Assembly: GCA_029945375.1 (NCBI GenBank)
Contig: CM057060.1
Span: forward strand, 2,976,001 to 3,040,000
DNA from: Agaricus subrufescens
Taxonomy: Eukaryota > Basidiomycota > Agaricomycetes > Agaricales > Agaricaceae
Length of the DNA: 64,000 nt
Reading direction: 5' to 3'
Shown: in pieces, positions 46,997 through 55,575 of the stretch
Numbering within the stretch: position 1 is the first letter of the stretch
Layout of the letters: each line of letters starts with the position of its first letter
Translations under genes and position numbers: made by a program
The notes under the pieces: model-generated
Databases searched by the model: none
The model's input: the letters and a program-made list of their open reading frames with translations, nothing else
Told to the model about the DNA's origin: nothing

Positions 46997-47991
46997 TTAT
47001 AGCATTCGATGTTGGATCTTCCCGATCCTCCTCGGCATTCCTTTTTAATATGTCCGAATTTTCCGCATTTGAGGCATCTAGGCCTTCCGTTTGCGTCCCA
47101 TTCCAGCTTTCTGGCTCCTATCTCCATGGGTTGTCCGTTTCCTCCATAAGTGACACCTGTGGCGGTGCGTTGGTCGTTTCTTCGCTTTTCGGTGGATTCC
47201 CATCCTTTTCCGACGGATCCTATGGCAGCGATCCATCCTTTGAGAGTAGTGGGAATAGAGGACGGTGGGTATCCCAATATGGTGTGAATGATGTCAGGTC
47301 TGGTGTGGTTTTTTAAAAGATAAAGCGCGTGGTCCTCGTTGGTTCCAGATTGACTGATGAGCGCGGTGAATTTGACCAGGAAGTCATTGGTGTGGGTGTT
47401 TCCTTGTTTGTACGTTTCGATCTTTTCTTTGGCGATCTCCTTTTCGTTTCCGGGTGAGAAAGCGTCTACTATTTCCTGAGAAAAAGTGTTCCAGTCTGCG
47501 GTGTCGTCGGATTTGATAACTTTGTCCTCCCAATGTTTAGCGAACCATCCCGGGATTTCTCCGCGGAGACGGTTGGTGGTGATGAGGATCTTGGAGTTCG
47601 AATCTTGATATTGGTGGAAGGTAAGGTATACTTCTATTCCTCTCCACCAGTCGTTGAATTTCTTTCTGTCTCCCTCGAAATATCCGGGGTCGATGAGGGC
47701 TTTATGGTCGATCTTGGTTCTGGGTTCGGTGGTGCTGGTCGCCATTTCCTTAAGTTCGAGTTCTTCGAGTTCCTTAGCTAGTCGGTTGAGTTCTTCGTCG
47801 AGTGGCGTGTTTGGCGCTACGGCTACTGGTTCTGGTCCTTCGGGTTCGTGTTCTTCTGGTTCCTCGTTTTCTGATGACTGGTCCTGTTCTTCCTCTTGTC
47901 TGAGGGGTTCAAATCTGTTTCCGGTTCGGTGCCCTTCGTAGAATAGGGTTTCAAAATCGATTCCTAGCTGGTCGGTGTCGTCCGTGCTCAT
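46864..47991 (-). CDS. Gag protein of chromovirus
   Basis: 375 codons starting MSTDDTDQLGIDFETLFYEG. After an acidic N-terminal stretch comes the Ty3-type capsid region with FNDWWRGIEVYLTFHQYQD, RGEIPGWFAKHWEDKV and FSQEIVDAFSPGNE. Two CCHC zinc knuckles follow: CLKCGKFGHIKKEC (306-319) and CYNCGKPGHIAKVC (330-343). Having two knuckles is notable, as many Ty3 elements have one. The frame ends 133 nt inside the pol frame; GATTTTCCCAAG just before the stop is a possible but non-canonical slip site. Confidence 0.92.
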   Translation of the reverse strand: MSTDDTDQLGIDFETLFYEGHRTGNRFEPLRQEEEQDQSSENEEPEEHEPEGPEPVAVAPNTPLDEELNRLAKELEELELKEMATSTTEPRTKIDHKALIDPGYFEGDRKKFNDWWRGIEVYLTFHQYQDSNSKILITTNRLRGEIPGWFAKHWEDKVIKSDDTADWNTFSQEIVDAFSPGNEKEIAKEKIETYKQGNTHTNDFLVKFTALISQSGTNEDHALYLLKNHTRPDIIHTILGYPPSSIPTTLKGWIAAIGSVGKGWESTEKRRNDQRTATGVTYGGNGQPMEIGARKLEWDANGRPRCLKCGKFGHIKKECRGGSGRSNIECYNCGKPGHIAKVCRSPKKQTKIRAITAGEEGNAEETQQDFPKGSE

Positions 47992-48058
47992 ATACTATTG
48001 AGCCTTCGTGGTTTCCTGCCTCAATGACTAGAGGTCTTCCTGCAAGGTGAGCTTTACG

Positions 48059-48071
48059 ACGCTTTACCAAA
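48059..48071 (-). promoter_or_regulatory. Primer-binding site of the young element (probable self-priming type)
   Basis: Sense TTTGGTAAAGCGT, directly after the 5' LTR. It is perfectly complementary over 12 nt (TTGGTAAAGCGT) to ACGCTTTACCAA inside the same LTR (48148-48159). I recognise no tRNA 3' end that it would match. Confidence 0.65.
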
Positions 48072-48364
48072 TGTTACGACCTTATAGCGATTAGCTCAGG
48101 TTGCAACTTAAGGCAAAGACTTGAGAGCGATAAGGGAATATAGCGAGTTGGTAAAGCGTAAGGAATACAGAGTATAACTACGCTACTTATAGAAGAGTCG
48201 ACTACCTAATAATAGAAGGAGAAGTCGGGCTGAGTAAGTATACCCGAGGTGTCTGACTAACGGTGAGAACATGGCTGAGTAAACATGAGAACATATATGT
48301 GGATACGGTAATGGTAGCATATGGGCCTGGGTCAGGGGACCGATAATAGAAATAGATCGTAACA
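48072..48364 (-). repeat. LTR4 (5' LTR of the young element)
   Basis: 293 bp. On the sense strand it holds TATAAGT (48185-48191) and, 32 nt downstream, ACGCTTTACCAA, the likely transcript start and self-primer. Confidence 0.95.
48148..48191 (-). promoter_or_regulatory. LTR core promoter and predicted transcript start
   Basis: TATA box at 48185-48191 (sense CTATAAGTAG). The sequence complementary to the PBS begins at 48159, 32 nt from the first T of the TATA box, a normal TATA-to-start distance. The same layout is visible in the other LTRs. The start site is inferred, not measured. Confidence 0.55.
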
Positions 48365-49208
48365 TAACTCCAGTAGTGGTGCGATGGTCATTCCTTCGCT
48401 TCTCAGTAGCTTCCCAACCTTTTCCTACAGATCCTATGGCAGCAATCCATCCTTTGAGTGAGGTGGGAATGGCAGATGGGGGGTATCCCAAAATGGTGTG
48501 GATGACGTCAGATCTGGTGTGTTGTTTCAGGAGGTAGAGTGCATGGTCTTCGCTAGATTTAGATTGATGGATGAGGGTGGTAAATTTGACAAGGAAGTCA
48601 TTGGTGTGAAGGTTCCCTTGTTTGAAGGTTTCAATCTTATCTTTAGTGATCTGTTGCTTGTTTCTGGGTGAGAAGGCATCCACGATTTCTTCGGCAAAAA
48701 CTTTCCAGTCCATGGTGGCGTCAGCTTTGATAATTTTATCTTCCCATTGTTTGGCAAACTATCCTGGGATTTCTCCTCTCAGGCGGTTGGTGACAAGAAG
48801 TATCTTCGAATCTGCATCATTGTATTTGCTGAATCTAAGGAAAATTTCCATTCCTCTCCACCAGTCATTGAATTTGTTCCTATCTCCATTGAAAAATCCT
48901 GGTTCCATAACATCCTTGTGGTTGATCATGTTGGTGGATTTGATTTTGGTGTTGTCGCTTGCCATTTCTCTTAGTTCTAGTTCCTCGAGTTCTCTTGCTA
49001 GTCGGTTTAGGTCTTTGTCGAGTGGGGTGTTCTTAGGTATCTGTTCTGGGTCTGGTTCCTCTGCTTCCTGTTTGTTGTTTTCGGATGAGGGTTCTATTTC
49101 CTGGTCTTCCTCGTGTCTGAGGGCTTCAAATCTGTTTCTGTTTCAGTGTCCTTCATAGAAGAGTGTTTCAAAGTTGATTCCGAATAGTTCTGTGCTGTCT
49201 GTGCTCAT
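48365..49208 (-). pseudogene. Element 2 gag, N-terminal part
   Basis: Starts at 49208 (sense ATGAGCACAGACAGCACAGA) and includes FNDWWRGMEIFLRFSKYND and KVFAEEIVDAFSPRNKQ. It has stops near 49146 and 48760 and is cut at 48365 by the young element. It continues at 41515. Confidence 0.8.
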
Positions 49209-49286
49209 ATACCAAGCCTGTCGTGGTTTCCTGCCTCAATGACTAGAGGTCTTCCTGCAAGGTGAGCTTTACGATGCTTTACCAAA

Positions 49287-49581
49287 TGTTACAACCTTAT
49301 AGCAATTAGCTCAGGTTGCAACTTAGGGCAAAGACTTGAGGGCAATAAGGGAATATAGCGAGTTGGTAAAGCGTAAGGAAATACAGAGTATAACTACACT
49401 ACTTATAGAAGAGTCGACTACCTAATAATAGAAGTAGAAGTTGGGCTGAGTAAGTATACCCAAGGTGTCTGACTAACAGTGAGAATGGTGCTGAGTAAAC
49501 ATGGGAGACAAGTACACAGATAAGGAAGTGGTAGCATATGGTCCTGGGTCAGGGGGACAATAACTGAAATAGATTGTAACA
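49287..49581 (-). repeat. LTR5 (5' LTR of element 2)
   Basis: About 295 bp, TGTTACAACC..TAACA, preceded on the plus strand by a PBS copy ATGCTTTACCAA. It is diverged from LTR3/4, with many CpG losses. Confidence 0.9.
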
Positions 49582-49763
49582 CCATAAGTGTAAGTCATTC
49601 TAGATGCAGAAGCCAGGTGGGGAATGCCTGGCTTAGCCCATGCCATCAACAATACACCGCCCCCAGTCCCAGGTCACCTGTCGAGACCCCAAGTGAGAAT
49701 CACCACTCCACTTCTGAAGCTTCCCCCAGAACCCCAAGACAGCCAGGCCCAAACAGGCCCCCA

Positions 49764-50322
49764 CTAACCTTGTACCCACTCCGGAGGCAGGTCAAACGAG
49801 AATATCCACCCATTATTCTGGATGAACTCATGAAGAGGACCAGGATCCTGAAGAACCCCAAAGAAGTTCCTAGGCCTGGATATACAGGTACAATCCCGCA
49901 GAAGATGAGTGTGTGTCTGATAAGCACCAGTACCACAGCCCTCGCAGTCAAGGCGCCCCCCTAAGTTGAACCTATCCCAAAACTCCCCAATAGGAGCATG
50001 TCCCAGGATGCAGCAGCAGACTGCAGCAAAGGTCTTTGCCTCAAATCCAAAACGTTGAAGCCAAGGCCCCTTATTCACATAAGTGGGCTTCAGCCATTTG
50101 GGACACTGTCATCTTATCAGCTTTGAACCATCCAAACTCCCCACCTTCATCAGAGAAAAACCCCCTACCATTGCCCAACTCATGGTCTCTAGAATTGTCA
50201 TACATCCTAACAGCAACTTTGACATCATACCCATCACTATCAAAGACATGACAAATGGACTCTGCACATTGTTTGTTGGTCCTACCAGAGTTAATACAGA
50301 GGCTGGAGGTGGCAACCTCCAC
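49764..50322 (-). mobile_element. LINE-type (Tad1/jockey-like) retrotransposon C-terminal fragment
   Basis: The minus-strand frame 50078-49764 encodes ILGHAPIGEFWDRF, DCEGCGTG and THTHLLRDC, the Cys/His-rich segment that follows RT/RNase H in fungal LINEs (typically G-H-x-P-I-G-E-Y ... C-x-C ... H-x-L-x-x-C). The upstream frame 50322-50071 could be RNase H-proximal sequence, but the motifs are weak. The copy is a 3' fragment with no RT domain. Confidence 0.6.
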
Positions 50323-51767
50323 ACCTAGGCTTTACCAAGCTATGAATAGGGTGGTCAAGGAAGGTCCCTATTGGCTCAGCAGTCTTTGGATCATGCCAAC
50401 CCTGAGGCAGGTCTTGTAACACTAAAGGGTTCCTAACCTGCCTATTTCACCAAGTTGTTCTTGGTTTCATATTCTGTAAGTTTTGGTTTCCCTTCTTAAT
50501 CTCTTTTCATCTCATCATACATATGTGTCTCATGATATGGGTAAGTATTTATATCCTAACTCTCCATTTGCTCTGGCTTCTTATGTTGCTTGGGGCACCT
50601 ATTCTCTCACTATCTTGTGTTTGTTGACTCAGCATTTTGTTTTCATTTATTCTTCTTCCCATTTGTTGTCCGGAGCTTTGTATTAAATACCTTTTTCCTG
50701 GCCTCTGGCCAGGAGCACTACATGATCGGGAGCACTATAGAAAACTTGATTTAATATAAAAAAAAATCTGGCTGGACTGAGAATTACCATTACAGTGCGG
50801 CTGGTTCAAAATCATGGGTATGCTGAGTGTGGGGGCTTTAATACTCATAAGCTCCTGACTTGTCCTTCTCCGAGCAATATGCTACCCAAGTTCTACCTAA
50901 AATGACTCTCGACGACCACCTAACCAGTGATTGCTGGATTAGTTAAGAGTATTGATGGGTCCCGTCGTCTTGTCCCTGGCACTTGGGAATACAAAAAATC
51001 AATACGTACAGGTGTACCCTTTACATAACAGAGCTTTTTCATACAACAGAACAACAGAACAACTAAGAGATAATTTTCGAGAATCTCAAAGATTTCAAGA
51101 CAGTGATGGGATTTTTTCTTCGGCAGTCACCACATCTGTCCGTTCCACCAAATTCAAAATACCTATTTTGATCACTACTAGTTAGTAAGTATGCCACTGA
51201 TACTGACAAATTGCCGTAGGTTTGGCATTATCTAAGACTTGATTGAGGCTAACCCTGGACAGAATACATCAAGGAAGCAGTAGGACGCAGGTAGGACGTC
51301 AGAAAAAGTTATGTAGTAAGCAATGTTGACCCCCCTCAATTGAAAATGACGTCCACGGCCGTATCGGTCGTATTTTGTTTCCTGTGGAAAACAGAAACGC
51401 CGCTTTCAGAAGGAGGGTATGACTTCAAATTTTCACAAGTCCTAGCAAGATCTTCCAAGCAACACAACTTGAAGTTTGATGAGGGATATGGATTTGGCGA
51501 TATACCGCGGACCGATGCGAGTGCTCCCAGAATTCATTGTCAAGGCAACAAAAGGAAATGGGAGATACCGCTCGTAAATCCGCAATAGCCAAAGGGCACT
51601 GGTCCCGAAGCTCAGAATCCGAAACCCGAAGGTAAGAAATGCACCAGCCTATTCCAATGCATGGTCCATTTCGTTATTATCGCCTATGCTAGTTACAAGA
51701 GATAATGAATCCCTTCATTTCGCTATTATGCTACGAGTACTCAATAAAACAATATCTCGACTAGCCC
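50323..51767. other. Intergenic stretch, mostly repeat-derived
   Basis: A short palindrome (CCTGGCCTCTGGCCAGG, about 50698-50714) precedes an A-tail (A9, about 50758), suggesting the 3' end of a plus-strand SINE/LINE-type insertion. The remainder shows no gene. Confidence 0.4.
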
Positions 51768-53936
51768 TCAATCCAACGGATTTCTCTTCCGGAACATGAG
51801 CTTGGCCTCTTTATTTGGTACACTCATGAAGTCGAAAGATGCGCTAGCTGGACAGTCTAAAGACCCGTCCTCAAACCGGACATCATAATTAAGAACCATG
51901 TGAACAAAGGCCGCCTTGACCATAATGACGGCAAAAAACCTTCCTGGACTGTAAAATTCGTATAATGAGTAGATTAAATTTCAAAGAAACAAATTCGTCG
52001 CACCAAGCATGACGGCCGTGGCCAAACGTGGCCATGTCCTTACTCAACCAGACCATCTGATGTTTAATTGAATCTAGGTCATTATTTCCTTCACGCATTT
52101 CTGCAAATCTAAACCCTTTAAAGGATTTGGCGTTTTGGAAACTTCCCTACAAAATCGTTCAAGTGTTCCCAGGGAAATGCGAAAAATAAAGGAAGACATA
52201 CCTCTGATTTATTCATTGCCCCTGATGCAACTCCAACGCAGACACCAGGAGGGATGATAGTACCATCGAAAAGAGTGTAATTTTTAAGTGAATGACGGGG
52301 CATCAGGACTGTGAACAGGTCCATAAACAATCACGATCCTAGCATCAATGACCATAAAACTTACATTGAGCGATAGTATTCAGTCTATGAGACTCATTCA
52401 GAAAACTATCAACTTTTCTCATTTTTTGCAATGCCGCTTTGGTCCAACCATGCTCGCCAACTACACGTCTGATCTCCTCTCGCAGATCGTCGACATATTC
52501 CGGATGAGTAACAAGATCATACAAAGATTGAGTGAGGACCTAAACGCCAGCTCAGAAGACTTCCATACGTCTACAAACCGAATACAGACCATCGAAGTTG
52601 CGTGAATCGAAGCCACGTTAATCATCGCAATCCTTCGAGCCATATCATAGGCAGTCAGATGATACTTTTCTGTGGAGGACTTAATTAACCAGGTGAGGAT
52701 ATCGTTCTATCCAATAGTGAGTCCTGGATCAGATCTTTCAATTCCCGTTTATTCGACCCACAGGCTGATTGTCTGTCTCAAACTCATCTTCCCGATACTG
52801 AGCCAGTCTTTCTTCGATAACAGGAGCCATTAAATCCTGGACATCTCGAAGTATTCCTGGTACCCTCGTCAAAGACTCGCTTGCAAGACTATGGAATGAT
52901 CGTTAGTCTAGCCTAAGAATGGAAGTGGTGGGACACATACCGTTTCAGAAACTCTGGGAAGAGACCAATGGTACGTGCTCCTTCCTCTATTTTGTGTGAC
53001 AGTTCTACCCCCAAAGCGAGGATGCGACGATCACGACCTAAAATTAAAGCGTCACACGTCAACCAAGGATCAAAAGGTGTCCGATGAGAAAAACTTACAA
53101 AATGGAAGGCCCAATAGATATCGGTTAGCGGTGCGACAGACAATATGTAAAGCCGTTTCATGGGCAGTAACGGCTACCCAATCTATCCGAATTAGTCCGA
53201 AAGAACGACAGTTCCCACTTGAACAACACATACCTTTGCTCTCCGGGATGTATTCCTCACATGAACAGATAATTTCATCTCTGATGTCATCAAACTTGAG
53301 ACCCAGATTCCGAGTAACCGAACCCCGAACGGTAGCAATGTGGTATGGATCCGTGATTATTTCACGGCCAAACGTATGATTCGCCTGAGTCGACTGCGTG
53401 CCACGGTGTCAGCAACATTTAAAGTTATCTCCAAACGCATATAACCGACTTCCAACAGAGGGCCAGTAGGACACAAAACGTCTTCAGGGGCATTACACAA
53501 ATCTTTAATATATTCTTCACCGCTCAGAACTACGAGCCATCTAGAAAGTGTAGCGATCTTAAAAGGCCTTCCCTGAAACTATAAACAGAGGGTGAACATC
53601 TGATCCCACAAACGAATAAATAATCAAAAGCCTACCTTTGTATAGCCCTCCTCGAGTAAACGACGGGCAGATGCCCTATATTTCCAAGCTGTGATATACG
53701 AAGTGAGTATACCAGAGTAGCCAACCGTAGGTATCGCATTCAACTAGCAAAAAAATGCTTTCAGCCGCTGCTCTACAAAATGGTCTTAGCATTTCACTCA
53801 CAGGTGAGTTTATCGCCTTCAGGTATCGATGGATCGCATACCCGAATACGACAAGACCTCCAAGGTAAAAATGATGCATGCCAGTGAATGCGATATAGAG
53901 TCTACCAGGAAAACGAGTAATCGCTGTTAGTTCCAT
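51768..53936 (-). CDS. Cytochrome P450 copy F (ent-kaurene-oxidase/CYP512-like), multi-exon
   Basis: Same exon plan as copies A-E, but the most distant. I take ATG at 53934-53936 (MELTAITRFPGRLYIAFTGM), giving an anchor that ends HRYLKAINSPV. The frame is open to an ATG at 54056, and the extra hydrophobic 40 residues would be unusual. Helix I reads INVASIHATSM (about 52595-52640), a variant of AAIHTSSM. The haem loop FGHGRHA-C-PGRFFAV has a Cys codon split by an intron at about 51950-52008. Stop TGA is at 51768-51770 after FRKRNPLD. It is separated from the other P450s by the retrotransposon complex. Confidence 0.87.
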
Positions 53937-54867
53937 AGAGAGACAGATAAAGAGAAATACCTGCGGCACTCTATTTAACACAAGCAAATGTATAAACATC
54001 GCTAGGCTCACACACAACTCGTCCCCATATCCGATAAAAATGCAATCGTTCATCATGTTATGTCACGATAGTATTTTATACCCCACCCTTACGACAGTCC
54101 CAATTGCCGAACCGCCATCATTCCAGTGGCGTCAGCAATAATGCCAAAAAAGAGAGAAAAAATAAGCTTCCACTAAAAAAGAAACCAAGCTAAGGACCAA
54201 AAACATTCCATGTCAAAATGACTTACCCGATATGTCGCGAAAATTTAGACTTTAAAAGAACTTCTCAGACTTCACGGTGTGTCATCAGAAAACTAAACCG
54301 AGATAAGAATACATCTTATGTATGATTCCACATTTATAAGCCTTTCTTGCGGCTATGGCGCCTGAGGGCCCTTGACCAACGGAAGGAGTTCTATAGCTTC
54401 ACAGAATGAACTAACTTTCGGCAAATGATGACAACATCCTTTAGTCTTAACGTCGATATCCGGAGAACTCGACATGTCAACAAAAACCAATAGCACCTGA
54501 CTTATTCTACCAGTTCGATGAGATCCTGAAATAAGCGTAGACTGTTTCATCTGTCAACCATCTGTCAGCACCTTGCTTGAAGCATCGCGGAACAGTCAAG
54601 ATCACCCACCTTGGGCTGAGGCACGAAACCTGCTATCACTAGTGCGCGTAAACAAGGTTCAAAGGATCTAGCCACAGTTGGAACAGAGTAGTGGAAGTGA
54701 ATGAATTAGCAGACCAACAATCTATATATACAATGAACGCAATATAAGCCAAGAAATAGATGAACCCATAAGTAGAATGAAACAAGAATTTCCCAAGAAT
54801 TACAAGGCAGATAACATACAAGGGTTTTGATTTTCCTAATAGTCATCCAGAATCGCGGTATGATACA
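53937..54867. other. Intergenic stretch, no gene seen
   Basis: Upstream region of P450 F and 3' flank of the next gene. No recognisable exon or repeat. Confidence 0.5.
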
Positions 54868-55575
54868 TTAGTGAAGAGCGACGCGGGTGATAGAGATCTT
54901 CCCGGGGATCACATCCCTGGCAACTCCCGTGATTGGCTCGACGACCTGCTTTTCATTGTTTTTGATCCTATTAGCACAACAAGGTGAAAAAGAATGAATG
55001 TAACGTACCATAATAGCGTCACAAGTGCATCGGGCCGCGTTACGGAATACAGTCACCGAGGCAAGCAAATGAGTAGCAACACTCCGCTTAATTAGGCAGG
55101 CAAATTTTCTGGCACCGTCGCGCCAGTCGTAAAGCTGCGTATGAAGAATCGTTGAAATAAGCCATAAACGAACAGGTTGAGAACTCTAGCAATGCACACC
55201 TTCTGAGCCAAGGTCTTTTGCTGTCGGGTAACGCTAACATCGTTATCCAACCCCGTCGATGATGTTGACAGCTGAAAAGATCTACATTAGAGCACTATTG
55301 CGCGGGCGGACAGAGGAGAGAGTACTTACAATGGCACGAGGTGGTGGAAACGCGAGCAAAGATAGGAGCGACGGGGGCATCTCGGCCAGAACCATATCTT
55401 GCACATTATTGAAACTTGGCTCAATCGTACCGTTGTTGACGCGTAATGCTGGTGGAAGACGAAGCGGGTCATATCGCTGTGCCGAAAAAGTCATAGCGAG
55501 AGCACGAGGTGGCTCAACTCCAGGAAGTCGATATTGATTCCCAAAGCCAACATCGCGGTTATGACCTTCAGACAT
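54868..55575 (-). CDS. Small four-exon gene, protein of unknown function (173 aa)
   Basis: Four exons join in frame with GT..AG sites: 55575-55330 (82 codons), 55271-55200 (24), 55134-55009 (42) and 54945-54868 (25 plus stop). All introns are phase 0, with donors GTAAGT, GTGTGC and GTACGT. The protein begins MSEGHNRDVGFGNQYRLPGV, continues with ALAMTFSAQRYDPLRLPPAL and LYDWRDGARKFACLIKRSVA, and ends ISITRVALH. I see no signal peptide, membrane segment or known domain. The model rests on four consistent splice junctions, not on homology. The next nearest gene is P450 F, same strand. Confidence 0.55.

Larger units (their letters stand above)
41516..48364 (-). mobile_element. Near-intact Ty3/gypsy chromovirus (young insertion)
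   Basis: 6849 bp on the minus strand: 5' LTR 48072-48364, primer-binding site, gag, pol with chromodomain, two accessory ORFs, polypurine tract, 3' LTR 41516-41808. The target duplication TAACT flanks it (41511-41515 and 48365-48369), and removing it restores the older gag. The LTRs differ at only two positions of 293, both transitions. All ORFs are open, so it may still be able to move. Confidence 0.93.
38140..49581 (-). mobile_element. Decayed Ty3/gypsy chromovirus, element 2, interrupted by the young copy
   Basis: Internal sequence of the same family lies at 38140-41515 and continues at 48365-49286, ending in LTR5 (49287-49581). The gap is the intact element at 41516-48364. Element 2 lacks its own 3' end: the sequence jumps from LTR2 straight into the integrase tail, so the chromodomain, accessory ORFs and one LTR are missing. 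The reading frame is broken in many places. Confidence 0.85.
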
